Shown: piece by piece, positions 1-11,391 of the stretch
How the letters are laid out: the number at the start of each line of letters is the position of its first letter
Numbering within the stretch: the stretch's first letter is position 1
NCBI GenBank assembly: GCA_963930775.1
Contig: OZ005694.1
Location: 1,798,001 to 1,862,000 of the forward strand
Source of the DNA: Cliona cf. orientalis
Lineage: Eukaryota; Porifera; Demospongiae; Clionaida; Clionaidae
Length of the DNA: 64,000 nt
Direction: 5' to 3'
Made by a program: the position numbers and the translations under genes
The notes under the pieces: generated by a model
The model's database searches: none
What the model was told of the DNA's origin: nothing
The model's input: the letters and a program-made list of their open reading frames with translations, nothing else

Positions 1-1040
1 TTAGTTATTATTAGCACAGATATTACATTCTATTTAGTAGTCGAGGAGCACTTCCTGAAGTAGAGAACAGTAAACCGAGAAAGCTGCTGAAAGCGATAGA
101 GTCATATGACGTGTGTGTGTGTGTGTTTGAAAGAAAAGAAGAAGGTTGGGAACTGCGTCTGTCCACTATCTATTAAATGAGTGGAGACTATTATTCTCAC
201 AATATTAATGTTTTACTTGGGCTGTGACAGTTTATTTCCTATTGATTTAGCATACAAATCCATATTTTCATGCATCACATGATAAGTCACTTCATTCAGT
301 ACATGCAATTTATATAGCTACTTTTAAAACAGAATTCAATATGTTGGGGTGCTGGGTGCCTGGCCTTGAGAACCAGGAATGGTAAGTTAATGGAGCTCTT
401 TGTCCCCGGAGGAACTCTCCCTACTCACCCAGACTGCTCCCCAAGTTCATGGATAAGTTACACATTGATGGGTTTAGTCACAGTTATGGTCTACACATAC
501 TATTAGATCATACAGTAATTTTACACAATTTTATGTAAGATACCTGATAGAGAAGATGGTGCCATTCTGATTGCTCAAATTCAGTATAGAAATTTTGTAA
601 TCTATTTTATCCCTTCTAAACCCTTCTAGAAGGCTGCTGGATATTATAACTAGTGGTTAACACATAACAAGCTCCAGGCCTGAGTCCCACTACTTTTTAC
701 CCTAGGGATTCCCTTGTGGCTGTTAGCAGGTAGTGTAATTACATCGGATTAAGTATTAGACTTGTGTGTGTGCACGCATGCGTGTTTCTATGTGGATGCA
801 CATTCTATTTTAATAATAGCTACGTGACCAACTCTGAGAAAAGTATGGACTAGATACTTATACCCGTATATTATAGTAGTATAGCTATATGAATTATAGA
901 TGTAGCTTTTCAGATCACAAATTGAGGCCAGATATGCACTGGCAGCTGGCACATATACTCACTGTACCACAAGGATATCAATAATTACCCTAACTGGTGA
1001 TACTTTGATCTAGGTCCCTACTTCAAGGATGCTTGATACT
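1..1040. repeat. Arm of a long inverted duplication (partner at about 51640-52768)
   Basis: Read as reverse complement, this stretch matches 51640-52768 along almost its whole length. Matching pieces include the TTATTAGCACAGATATTACA start, the CTTCTAGAAGG segment near 625-635 and the GGCACCCAGCACCCC segment near 345. It continues past the left edge of the window. No coding region is visible. A (GT)n run lies at about 111-128. Confidence 0.8.
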
Positions 1041-1400
1041 ATGTACAAAAAATATGTACTAAATTTTTTGTACATAGCATCAAGCATCCTTGAAGTAGGG
1101 ACCTAGATCAAAGTATCACCAGGGTAATATGATAATTATTGATATCACTGTAGTACAGTGAGTATATGTGACAGCTGCCAGTGCATATCTGGCCCCAATT
1201 TGTGATCTGAAAAACATACATCTATAGTACAAATTCATATAGCTATACTGCTATAATATACAGGACCTGGTATAAGTAGCTAGTCCATATTATAGTTTTC
1301 TCAGAGTTGGTCACGTATTTATTTATTAATTTTATTCAAAATAGCATGCACATACAAACATTCATGCATGCACGCACTGCACGCATACACACACACACAC
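762..1400. repeat. Long foldback (hairpin) repeat
   Basis: About 280 bases (762-1043) are repeated in inverse orientation at about 1063-1400, with only about 20 bases between the arms. Both arms carry the CTTCAAGGATGCTTGAT block, the GGTCCCTACTTC block and the TCTCAGAGTTGGTCACGTA block. Single arms of the same family recur at about 46000-46560 and 51640-51920, so this is a dispersed mobile-type repeat. A (CA)n run at 1387-1414 closes the right arm. Confidence 0.8.
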
Positions 1401-1430
1401 ACACACACACACATGCACACATTAAGCTGC

Positions 1431-1535
1431 CATGACCCACTGTAAGCATTAGAACACGAAATAGTGTCATACACTGCACTTAGGAGTGTTGTCATGACCC
1501 ACTGTAAGCATCAGAATGCGAAACAGTGTCATACA
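1431..1535. repeat. Tandem duplication of about 43 bases
   Basis: The segment beginning CATGACCCACTGTAAGCAT occurs at about 1431-1473 and again at about 1492-1534, with a few mismatches and a spacer of about 18 bases. Confidence 0.7.
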
Positions 1536-2111
1536 CAATACATATGCATATGCACACACAGATGCACACTTCCCTACATACATGTTTTGAATAAGGGTAC
1601 ATAGTAGTAACACAACAGTTAATTATGGGGTTACATCCCACAGAATCAGTAAGTGACTCAAACACAGCATATCACTAAATTCACATGGCCCAATAGCAAT
1701 AGCCTAAGCACATGGTAACAGAGCGGCAGCCAGCCATATACGAAGCCATAAGGAGGGTAAGTCACTAAAATAAGATTAATTTTAATCCAGTTGAATTGGG
1801 CTAAATTCTGGTATAGCTAGATACAAAAGGAATAATAAAAAGGTCCAATAAAAACATATTAGCATAATAGCAACTCACTGTAGGTTAATAATGACTTCCA
1901 GCAATTTGCTACACATGTGTACTGCCTACATACTTATACCTAAAATCAATAAGAAGTATGCGCAGCCAATTGCAAACACACTAAATAGGCACGTGACACA
2001 AGAAGAGCCGAGAAGGCTAAAGGGCACCGAAGAGCATGCTACTGGACTCCTCGTAGGGGAGTGGTCCTACCCTTTCTGTAGCTGACCATGGGTCAGGAGA
2101 TTAATGGGGCC
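1536..2111. other. Intergenic, nothing recognised
   Basis: AT-rich sequence with no coding signal. A 64-codon open frame at 1891-2085 shows no family resemblance and I treat it as chance. Confidence 0.5.
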
Positions 2112-2690
2112 GAATTTGGACTAGAATCACTTCTAATAAAGTAGTTTTCTTTGAATGTACAGTTATTCAGTAAAGCATGTGAACCTCTTCCTGCAATACT
2201 GATAAAAGAAATTCTGTCGTTAATGCCAGAGTAGCCATCGAGGTTAGAACTCTTCACTGTAATGTGGCTCTCTTCGAGATATATTGCAGGACATCTCATT
2301 GTCAGAGTTGTGATGTTCATAAACCCGACATTGAAGAACCGAATAACTGTGCACTTGGGTTCACCAACTTCCATACTGAACTGATGGTCAATGATGACAT
2401 TCTCTCTGGATTCTGCAGCTCCTTTCATGACAAATAAGTGGAGATTTTGTACAACCAAACCCTTTGTATAATTGTGGACTCCACACATGAATAACAGTGT
2501 TACATTGATGTGGTCTGATGAAAAGAACTCATTGCTATGCTCAGCTAGGTAGTCCATTGTGTGACAGAGCTGACGAGGCGGGCATGAACTGCTGCTTCCA
2601 GGGAAAGAGATGAGAGGCTCCGTTGGTGAGATGTAATAGACCACATCCTTCTTAGTCTCAGCTAGCACATAAATCAGTCCAAATATTAAC
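2112..2690 (-). pseudogene. N-terminal relic of the POMP-repeat membrane protein family (type A)
   Basis: The open frame 2093-2668 encodes the type A N-terminal module: AETKKDVVYYISPTEPL, then a CPPRQLCHTMDYLAEHS stretch, MCGVHNYTKGL and FVMKGAAESRENVIIDHQ. It aligns throughout with residues of about 20-205 in the open copy at 47055-50669. The signal peptide is missing: homology stops near 2690, where unrelated sequence begins. The beta-helix and membrane region are absent because homology also stops at about 2112. The frame is open but the fragment is cut at both ends, so it is a truncated duplicate. Its left breakpoint abuts DNA unrelated to the family. Confidence 0.85.
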
Positions 2691-3073
2691 GTTCAAGGAT
2701 CGTGCAACGTTCCTTTTCTGACGTCACGTCGAAACCGCGCCCTCCTTGCACCACAACCGGATGGAGCAAAAGCGCATGCAATTATCAGTGGAAGCTGACC
2801 TCGTTTTCTGCAAAAAGTTGCGGAGCAAAAAATCTACAAAAAATTACGTGAATATAACTCGACCCAAGGTTCAAAAATAGCCAATAAAAAAAATTAAAAT
2901 TTTTTCATGCCACCCTCCCTTTAATTACTAGTCTAGACCTATTGCAATTGCATGCATAAAATTGTTTAGTATCAGATTCTGCTCATTAATAAAGATCAAT
3001 GGCATTGAAAGGAAATGCATAGCTGAAGAATATTATTATCAATCAAAATTAATAATAAATTTTGTGATTTGAG
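2691..3073. other. Intergenic; unrelated insert then shared 3' flank
   Basis: Positions 2691-2925 are a GC-richer stretch that matches no family flank, so it is probably an insert that removed the 5' end of the preceding relic. From about 2935 the sequence matches the AT-rich 3' flank seen left of the other copies (for example 16740-16880 and 20940-21070). Confidence 0.5.
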
Positions 3074-3079
3074 TTTATT
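3074..3079 (-). terminator. Polyadenylation signal AATAAA (minus strand)
   Basis: TTTATT on the plus strand, about 40 bases past the stop codon at 3120. The same GAGTTTATTTT context sits at the same place in the copies ending near 16.9, 21.1, 25.8 and 33.35 kb. The open copy at 47 kb has lost this motif. Confidence 0.55.
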
Positions 3080-3119
3080 TTTATAGATAGTTATGGCATT
3101 CCATAGCTAGCTGCTTCGA

Positions 3120-6100
3120 TCATTTTGTATATTTAGAAGGAGCTGGCATGGTAATGGGCCGAGGAGTAAAATTGATCAGTGGTTCAAGTTCAGGATCTTT
3201 GATTCGCTCGTGAACGATGTCTTCATCATCAATGATCTCTTCGATGACATCATTGCCTTGATTTCGTCTGCATTTCCAACCAGCACTGAAGCAAGGCTTG
3301 ATCAAACTCCACACAACAATGACACAGAATTGAGCAAAAGCGATTCCAATTGATACCATAAGCAATTTTGACCTTGATTCAGTAGATTCCCACCAGTACA
3401 GAGTTCCAGCACTCAAGACAATAATATTAACTAAGACAGTGCTTTCTAGAACTCTCACATTCATTCGCTTGTAAACATTCTCGATTGATATGAAGAAAAG
3501 TAAGAAAACTGTGAATTGGAATAGTACAATCACATTCAATTTTGGATTATCCACTGAAGTTACTGTGAGTAGAACCAGGAGTACTCCTCGAACAAGAAGT
3601 ATTGTTCCAAAGCAGTATCGGTGCTTATCCTTTAAAGGAGAGAAGTAAGCATCGTAGACAGGGGCTAGCTTGTTGATCCACTTGAGTGGCCTTAGATGAG
3701 ATACCCTCCTCAAAGGCTGAATGAACAGAAGCAGGAGTGTGTAGAGAAGCCACAGGAACACAAGAGTAGCAATGGCCGCTATGAAAAGGTAAATGTGAGG
3801 GTGCTGGCAGTAGCGTAGGTTTCCATCGAGGTACCACACAGCATAGGAGGTGTTCTGTGGGTGCCATGCTATCACTGCAACTGAAGTGGCATCTATCACA
3901 GTACGAAGGAGCTTCATGTAAGATATAAGGAAGAGTGTGGCTAAAAGAGGAACAGCTCTGCTACCAATGAGGTTAGTGAGGCGAGAGGAGTAGCGGCAAA
4001 CAATAATGATAACACCAGCGATGGCCCAGATGTAGAATGGGAATAGAAACTGCAGCCATGTCTTCCAATAAGCGTCTTGTCCAACAAAGAAGCAAGTCTC
4101 AATTCCAAAATCCAAATTAAGCCAGGCAATAAAGACTTGAAGAAATGTGACTAAATAATTTGCTCCGATGTTTACAGGAAAGAGAATTATTTTGTAGGCC
4201 CATACAATATTAGCATAGAAGATGACTCCATTAATGAGTCCTTGAGTGGCAGTGAGGTTGAATGCAAGGAACACAAGGAAGAAACCAGCAGCAGCAAATG
4301 CAAGCAGGAGCGCCATGTTATGACTGTTAGGACATTCAATGCACCGAGATGATCCAATTGCCAGGCTAAAGCTGTCCATGCAGGCACCACACAAGATGCC
4401 GGTTCGATTGGAGGCACACTGCTTGCTGGGATCATCTCCAATGTTGACTGTCTTGTTACCTGACTTGCAGTAGATTAGTGGACAGAATCTGTTGTACATG
4501 ATACCAGTGCTATGACCCTCATTGAAGGTTGCATTTACCCATACAGTGTTGTTCCATTGCAGGAGACCAATTTTGTTTTTTACTAAACAGTCGAAGCCAT
4601 TATTAGCCAAGACAGTATAACAGCTGCATCTGGTTTCATCATGATTCAGAGTCAGTCCTGGAGGGCAGTCTGGGAGTAAGGTGATATTTATAAAAATTGG
4701 TGTCGTTAGGAGTTCATTGTAGATACAACCAGACTGATTATGCAAATTATAATAAGTTACTTGTGTCTTGATCATATTTTGATAATATGTAAAGATAACA
4801 TATTCATTGCTAATGGATGATTGTAACAGTAAAAGTTCATGATCAAGTTTTTAGTAAACTGTATAGTTGAAAGAAACACATTTGGCACTGTCAATTACCA
4901 GTTGCGATTTGTCTTGCTTTGAGAAAGAATCCGAATAATGAGATCTGGCATGGATCGTTCCAACTGTAGTGCCAAAGTCATAACCCACTATGCATGCAGA
5001 TAATGTGATGGTTTCACCACGATAAACACTGGTATTATTGAAAATGTATGATGCATTAGCACACTGTGGTTTACCATTGGAGTCACAGAGACACACACGC
5101 TGAGGAGCGGAGGATACTGGAGATAGGATCCCGTCGAAGTCAGGGTCAAAGGAAATGTTTAGTTCACGGTAGGAACTTTCATTTGGAAGAAAACAGTGAG
5201 GTTTTCCTTGTTCATTCAGGAAATCTATAACATGTTTACTACATGACCTATCCCTTACACTTGCTCCGTACATGTGGTGACCAATACCGCGTTGTGCATA
5301 GTTTCCTGTAAAAGATATTTTAGCGGAGTAGTCTGTAATCATGAATATACAAGGTGGTGAAGACTGAGAATACACTGCTCCACCAATATCAAATGCTGTG
5401 TTGTTGATAAACTGAATACTCGATTGATATCCCACTGTGGTCATGAGTAATGATGGCATGGTACTATAGAAAGCACCACCTTGAAATGCAGAATTGTTGA
5501 AAAAGAGTAGTTCGGAATAATTACCAACAGTGATAGCGGGGTGGACACCTGCTTCTATATAAATTGCACCACCTTTTACTTGTGCAGAATTCATAGTGAA
5601 ATTTACTGATGTATTAGTGTTGATGATCATGGTTCCATAAAAACAATTTATTGCTCCTCCATATGGTGCTTTATTGTCATAAAATTTGATACCACTTGTG
5701 TTTACATGAGCAGTTGAATTCACTGATTCTAGAGCTCCACCGTTAGAAGTTGCACAATTGTGGCTGAAAATCAGGTTTGCTTCACTATTAATTATCAATT
5801 TTGCACTGGTAAGCGAAATTGCTCCACCAAGCGTAGCACAGTTGTATGTAAATATCATATAAGAATCAGTGCCTACAGTGATAATTCCATCTGACATGGA
5901 CACTGCTCCACCACTATAATTAGCGGTATTATTCACAAAGATCACCCTTGCTTTAGCACCAATGTGCATTTTTGCATTCTTCCCATACACTGCTCCTCCA
6001 GTAACATTATAGTTACATGTAAGGTTGATAAAGTATACAGTTGCACCAGTTGTGATGTTAAGTGAAGATTTGAGCTCAGGCTGAGTGGTTTCTAGATACA

Positions 6101-6824
6101 CTGCTGTACCTGATGAAGAGTGGATCGTACTATTGGTAAAATTTACATTTCCTGCTAATGTTACTACACTAGAATTGGCAGCGATAATTGAATGTAATCG
6201 ATGTTCGTATGACTGAAATATGCTGTTGCTCACAATTATTCCATCACTATAATAACTCCTGACAAAGCAGTTTCCTTTGAATGTACAGTTGTCCAATAAA
6301 GCTTGTGAGCCTCTGCCTGTAATATAGATGAAGGATAAGCTTTCATTTATGCCAGGATAGCCATTGAGTTTGGAGCTCTTCACTGTAATATGGCTCTCTG
6401 TAAGATTTATTGCAGGACATCTCATTGTCAGAGTTGTGATGTTCACAAAGCTGACATTGAAGAATCGAATAACTGTGCACTTGGGTTCACCAACAAAATG
6501 ATGGTCAATGATGACATTCTCTCTGAATTCTGCAGCTCCTTTCATGACAAATGAGTGAAGGTTTTGTACTGTCAAGTCCTTTGTATAGTTATGGACTCCA
6601 CACATGAATATCAGTGTTACATTGACGTGGTCTAGTGAAAAGAACTCACTGCTATGTTCGGCTAAGTAGTCCATTGTGTGACAGAGCTGACCAGGAGGGC
6701 AGCTGCTGTTTCCAGGGCAAGAGCTGAGAGGCTTTACTGGCTTGACATGGTAGACTGTACCCTCAGTAAGCCTGACGCAAATTGACCCAAATATCAAGAT
6801 GAAGAGAAGAGATAGCAGCCTCAT
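3120..6824 (-). pseudogene. POMP-repeat polytopic membrane protein, type B, interrupted by one in-frame stop
   Basis: A nearly full-length family member. The start is ATG at 6822-6824, followed by a clear signal peptide (MRLLSLLFILIFGSICVRLTEG). The N-terminal module has CPGNSSCPPGQLCHTMDY. A beta-helix region follows with repeated GGAV/GGAI/GGAL and FxNN motifs (about residues 270-490), then CLCDSNGKPQC. After a TAA at 4851-4853 the same frame continues at 3120-4775 with CPPGLTLNHDETRC, CGACMDSFSLAIGSSRCIEC, about ten hydrophobic helices and an acidic tail ending SKYTK. The stop replaces a serine codon in the open copy, and a few codons just beyond it are also missing (the LPVSGY segment). 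Downstream sequence stays in frame with good conservation. It is therefore a very young pseudogene, a readthrough or polymorphic allele, or a sequence error. The upstream 657-codon frame alone would give a secreted beta-helix protein. Role unproven; an extracellular binding domain anchored by a polytopic region is likely. Confidence 0.75.
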
Positions 6825-6837
6825 TGTCGAGCTATTT

Positions 6838-7341
6838 TTTCACGGCTTATGTCTACCACAATAATCAATTCAGAGGTAACAGAAAGAGTGAGATCCTGTG
6901 AAGGTGCAGGCACAGACGCACAGCAGCGAGACTCAATCTGACTAGTGCAATAGAACTCAGTGACTTAAATACAGGTCATGCATGGATGCATGGTAGGGCA
7001 GGTCATATATGCATGCATGCATGCACGAGATATTAAGAAGCAGAGCTAATTAAGGACTATACAGATAGTATGGCAGTCAATAGCACACCACCTATTTGTG
7101 ATCTGGGAAACATGACAGATGTTTACTCTTAAGTGCCCTGCTGTCAGCTACAGCCACTGACTCAGGGGAAATCAACCCTTTCATGGGCGATGCCCATGCA
7201 ATTGACTATACCAGGCATTGACAATCGTTTTTGGCAATCTATACGATATTCATAGTCACTCTTCCTGTTTGAGGTCTCTATGGACCTTCCCTTACTTCTC
7301 TGTGGCTTCCGGTCATGACCAACTGTAGCTAATAGCGACAG
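6838..7341. repeat. Duplicated upstream segment (paralogue 56640-57125)
   Basis: Nearly identical to 56640-57125, including the 5' flank of the type B gene, the CTCAGGGGAAATCAACCC block and the TTCTCTGTGGCTTC block. It breaks off near 7341; the paralogue continues directly into a family relic, while here about 2.5 kb of transposon sequence intervenes. The single TTAA at 7132-7135, in TTTACTCTTAAGTGCCCT, is an unoccupied version of the site filled at 11388. Confidence 0.75.
6964..6971 (-). promoter_or_regulatory. TATA-like box TATTTAAG upstream of the 3.1-6.8 kb gene
   Basis: On the minus strand TATTTAAG lies about 140 bases before the ATG. It sits in a block (about 6880-6990) that recurs upstream of every type B copy: 11110-11220, 40000-40110, 42510-42620, 56680-56790 and 58450-58570. 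Conservation across decayed copies may simply reflect recent duplication. Confidence 0.4.
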
Positions 7342-7499
7342 TACACATGTGCCATATGCGTGAAGTGTATAGCTAATGTAAATTAATATAGATGCCCCAA
7401 TACGTACCTGTGCTAAAATAGAAACTCTCGATCCCTATCATTAAAATGCATGTAGCTATGTGGAAATTTATCATTGTCTGCTATAGCTGTCACAGTGTT

Positions 7500-8262
7500 A
7501 AAAAAAAAAAAAAGCTAATTAGGCCTAATTAAGTATGTGGGCGTGTTCCTGGCACTGTGTGGAGTGTGTGCATGTGCGTTAATGCAGGTTTTATTGTTTC
7601 CGATTGGGTGTGGCTTCACGGGCCAGTGCTTGGACATCGGCATCTGAGACTTGGCCTCGGCGATAGGTGGGTGTGTCCCGGAAGTGACGGTGACCTTTGA
7701 ACCCCGCGAGGAGGCTTTGGGGGCGTGGCAGGAGGTCAAAGGTGAGGCCATGTCAGTTAATGAGGAGCTGTACGCCGGTGCGATCGAGGGGACTGTACGG
7801 CTGGACAGAAGCTGACGATGGTTTGAAGTGGATGTGGTTGCGATGACGTGTTGTTACCCCGCCCACACAGGAAATGCTGTGAGCTCTTGTGTGGGCGGTG
7901 TGGCAGAACGGCCTCCAAGTGTTTGTGTGTGTTTTGGCCTTGAGGAAGCTGTGTGTTTTAATTGGGATTGATTGTGGGCTTCCGGTGGACATCCGGTGGC
8001 CAATCGGCACTTGATTGAGAATGGTGGCCCTTGAGGCACAGGGTGGTGCTGTTTTGGGCGTGGCCTGGCCCCTCCCTTCTGGCTCGGCTTCCGGTCCATG
8101 GAGGATATTAAATGAACACTTCCGGCTCTAGCAGCCACACCCCTGAGACCTGGGCAATTAAAAGGGCGTGGTTACACAACATGCACCTCATTAATAATAA
8201 TGACTTTGATGTGGTTTAGGTGTCATATCCCCCACCTCACGCCCACGCAATTTAATGGTACC
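7500..8262. mobile_element. Truncated TTAA-type (piggyBac-like) MITE
   Basis: Matches the right three quarters of the elements at 8489-9500 and 11392-12371, starting at the internal A-tract (7500) and ending at the terminal repeat ACGCAATTTAATGGTACC, followed by TTAA at 8263-8266. The left terminal repeat and about 230 bases are missing. Long open frames on both strands are shared by all three copies but have no protein resemblance and reflect GC-rich repeat sequence. Confidence 0.8.
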
Positions 8263-8389
8263 TTAAAGTGCAGCTGATAGAATGTTTTATCTTTAGCGCA
8301 AAATCATGCAATTAGCCATTATTCCTAGTAAAAGGGGAGCATTCACTAACTATTAGTCACATATTACTGTACAAAGAGATAATGACAAA

Positions 8390-9802
8390 CATAGGTGCCA
8401 AGGTGCCAAGTGTCCCGGAACGTCCGGGACAGTCCCGAAATTGGAGGCCTTATCCCGTGTCCCGCACGGAACTTGCTTTTTGGCTTAAGGTACCATTTAA
8501 TTGCGTGGGCGTGAGCGTCAGGAATGGCTAATTCAATTAGCGAATCGTGAAGGGGCGTGGCCGAAGAGGCCATACGAGTGCTTTTGGTCGAAGGTGGGCG
8601 TGTCCAGAATCGGCCAGGGATGATTATGCGCGTGTAATTAGCGACCGGAAGTGGCCCCTGAAGAAAAGGCCGGTAATTGCCCACATCAAAGCAAGATCAA
8701 AGCATTCTTTCTTAACTATTAACCGCAACGACAAAAAAAAAAAAAAAAAAAAAAAAAGCTTATTAGGCCTAATTAAGCATGTGGGCGTGTTCCTGGCACT
8801 GTGTGGAGTGTGTGCGTGTGCATTAATGCAGGTTTTATTGCTTCCGATTGGGCGTGGCTTCACGGGCCAGTGCTTGGACATCGGCGCCTGGGACTTGGCC
8901 TCGGCGATAGGTGGGCGTGTCCCGGAAGCGGTGGTGACCTTTGAACCCCGCGAGGAGGCTTTGGGGGCGTGGCAGGAGGTCAAAGGTGAGGCCATGTCTG
9001 TTAATGAGGCACTGTACGGCGGTGCGATCGAGGGGCCTGTACGGCTGGACGGAAGCTGACGATGGTTTGAAGCGGATGTGGTTGCGATGACGTGTTGTTA
9101 CTCCGCCCACACAGGAAATGAGGTGAGCTCTTGCGTGGGCGGTGTGGCAGAACGGCCTCCAAGTGTTTGTGTGTGTTTTGGCCTTGAGGAAGCTGTGTGT
9201 TTTAATTGGGATTGATTGTGGGCTTCCGGTGGACATCCGGTGGTTAGTAGGCACTTGATTGAGAATGGTGGTCCTTGGGGAACAGGGTGGGGCTGTTTTG
9301 GGCGTGGCCTGGCCCCTCCCTTCCGGCTCGGCTTCCGGTCCATGGAGGATATTAAATGAACACTTCCGGCTCTAGCAGCCACACCCCTGAGACCTGTGCA
9401 ATTAAAAGGGCGTGGTTACACAACATGCACCTCACTAATGACTTTGATGTGGTTTAGGTGTCATATCCCCCACCTCACGCCCACGCAATTTAATGGTACC
9501 TTAAATGTCCCTGAATTTCTATCTGACTGAGCTGATTAACAATTACAGCTTACCAATTGCACTTGTAAACGGCTGAGCAACCTTCAAAACTACTAGTAAA
9601 TCGCTATAGAATCTCTTTACAGTGTTGACTTGTGCCAAACAGCTGGCTTGGGGGTGGAGTCAACCCGCATTAATGATTAGTGGCACTAAGGTCACATTCT
9701 CAGGTTTAATTAGTTCTAGTGGATGTGGTATGGGCGTGGAATGGGTGTTTGGGGCGTGGTCCTTGTGTTCCTGATATCCACCAAAAAAAGTTGGCACCTA
9801 TG
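8390..9802. mobile_element. Short inverted-repeat element split by a nested MITE
   Basis: Terminal repeats CATAGGTGCCAA (8390-8401) and TTGGCACCTATG (9791-9802) are flanked by GACAAA on both sides (8384-8389 and 9803-9808), a 6-bp target duplication. Removing the nested element at 8489-9500 leaves about 400 bases, too little for a transposase. Confidence 0.65.
8489..9500. mobile_element. TTAA-type (piggyBac-like) MITE, complete
   Basis: Perfect terminal inverted repeats GGTACCATTTAATTGCGTGG / reverse complement, bounded by TTAA at 8485-8488 and 9501-9504. The interior has an A-tract at about 8731-8757 and GC-rich sequence with no transposase. The TTAA duplication is the hallmark of piggyBac-type transposition; family assignment beyond that is inference. 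Confidence 0.85.
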
Positions 9803-9835
9803 GACAAAACATCAAACTTTGCGTTTCGAGTATAT

Positions 9836-11059
9836 TTTGGTATCCGGTAAACCACAGAGTTGTTGAAAAAGAGTAATTTGGAATAATTACCAACAATGAT
9901 AGAGGGGTGGACACCTGTTTCTATATAAATTGCACCACCTTTCACTTGTGCTGAATTCTTAATGATTTATTAGTGTTAATATTAATGCTTCCATACGTAA
10001 ATAAATATTACAGAATTCATATTAAACTTCACTGATATGTTAGTGCTAATATAAATAATTTCCATTGCTCCTCCAGATGTCATTGCTCTATCACCATAAG
10101 AATTCGATACCATTTGTGTTTATATGAACAGTTGAATTTTCTACAACTAGGGCTCCTCCATAATCTGCTGAGTTGTGGTTGAAATTGAGGTTTGCTTCAC
10201 TATCCTCAATCACTTTGAAGATAAACTGCTCCTCCAGCTGCGGTATGGTTGTATTATTGGGAATATCACACATGATTCAGCACCTATAGTAATGATTTCA
10301 CCGTCCTCCATGAATAGGCCTGGGCCAAATATTCGTGAATAATTTTTTTGAATAATAGAAGTTGAATAATGGACATGTAAACTTCTCAAGGAAGTAGTGT
10401 GCATACACAATGTGTGCTTAAAATAGAAAACTTTGTGTCATGTGATATGAGTCTGTGATCAAATGGAGGAAGCACTTGAGCAAACAGTTCAGATAACTAG
10501 TTCAGGTAACTAGTCGGTGATCATTTTTGGGAGTGCTGAAAGTTCCTTTAGCCTTAAAAGAGAAAAATTTCATGTAATCCGGCACTTATTGGCCAAAATG
10601 TACATGTACAATGTCATTCTGGTCATATTCATGTTTCATTTGCGTTTTGTCGACTTTTTTTTAAGAACAGTTAGCTAATAAGTTCTTTCTCTTGAATAAT
10701 GGGGTAGATAAGTGAAGAATAGCTAATTACTTGAATAATGGGCAAATCTAAAGGAATATTTGGCCCATGAACATCACTCCAACACTCATAGCAGAAGTAT
10801 ACAAAGCAAATAAGCGGTATTATTCATGAAGACCACCCTTGCTTTAGCACCAATGTGCATCATTGCATTCCCCCCAGATACTGCTCCTCCATAACTAATA
10901 CATGTTAGGTTTAATAAAGTACACAATTCCACCTGAGTGTAGTGATGTAGACATAGCTGACTAGGTGAGCAGCTGCTGTTACTGGCTTGACATGGTACAC
11001 TGTACCCTGACACAAATTGACTCAAATATCAAGATGAAGAGAAGAGATAGCAGCCTCAT
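9836..11059 (-). pseudogene. Badly decayed POMP-family relic
   Basis: Scattered pieces remain in minus-strand order. The signal-peptide region lies at about 11000-11059 (reading like the relic at 58.2-58.4 kb). GGAV and KARVVFMNNTA lie at about 10815-10910, SEANLNFNHNSADYGGAL at 10140-10210, and MKGGAIYIETGVHPSIIVGNYSKLLFFNNS at 9850-9945. A stretch at about 10330-10780 is unrelated to the family. It is nearly identical to 57130-58386, so both derive from one already dead copy that was then duplicated as a block. Confidence 0.75.
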
Positions 11060-11387
11060 TGTCGAGCTATTTTTTCGCAGCATATGTCTAGCTACCAATT
11101 AAGAGACAACAAGAAGAGTGAGAGATCCTGCAAAGGTGCATACATAGATACACAACAGCAAGACTCAATCTGACTAGTGCAATAGAACTCAGTGACTTAA
11201 TTAAATACAGCAGGTCATGTGTGGGTGCACTGTAGGACAGGTAATATTATAATAATTATGCATGTATACACGAGAAATTAAGAAGCAGAGCTAATTAAGG
11301 ACTATACAGAATGATAGTATGGCATGCGCAGCCAATAGCACATCCCCTATTTGTGATCTGGGAAACATGAGTCATGGATGTTTACTC
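11060..11387. repeat. 5' flank of the relic, duplicated at 58387-58692
   Basis: Contains the type B upstream block (GACTCAATCTGACTAGTGCA, then a TTAAATACAG motif) and the GCACATCCCCTATTTGTGATC segment. The last is an unoccupied version of the site where a retrotransposon sits at 58693-62262. Confidence 0.7.
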
Positions 11388-11391
11388 TTAA

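Noticed and set aside
3625..4441. Overlapping minus-strand frames at 3625-3867, 3941-4129 and 4187-4441 (and equivalents in every other copy)
   Set aside because: Alternative-frame shadows of the conserved membrane-region coding sequence.
7515..9382. Long open frames on both strands at 7515-8138 and 8364-9382 (and again at 11372-12253)
   Set aside because: They lie entirely inside three copies of one MITE with TTAA flanks, overlap on both strands and have no protein signature.
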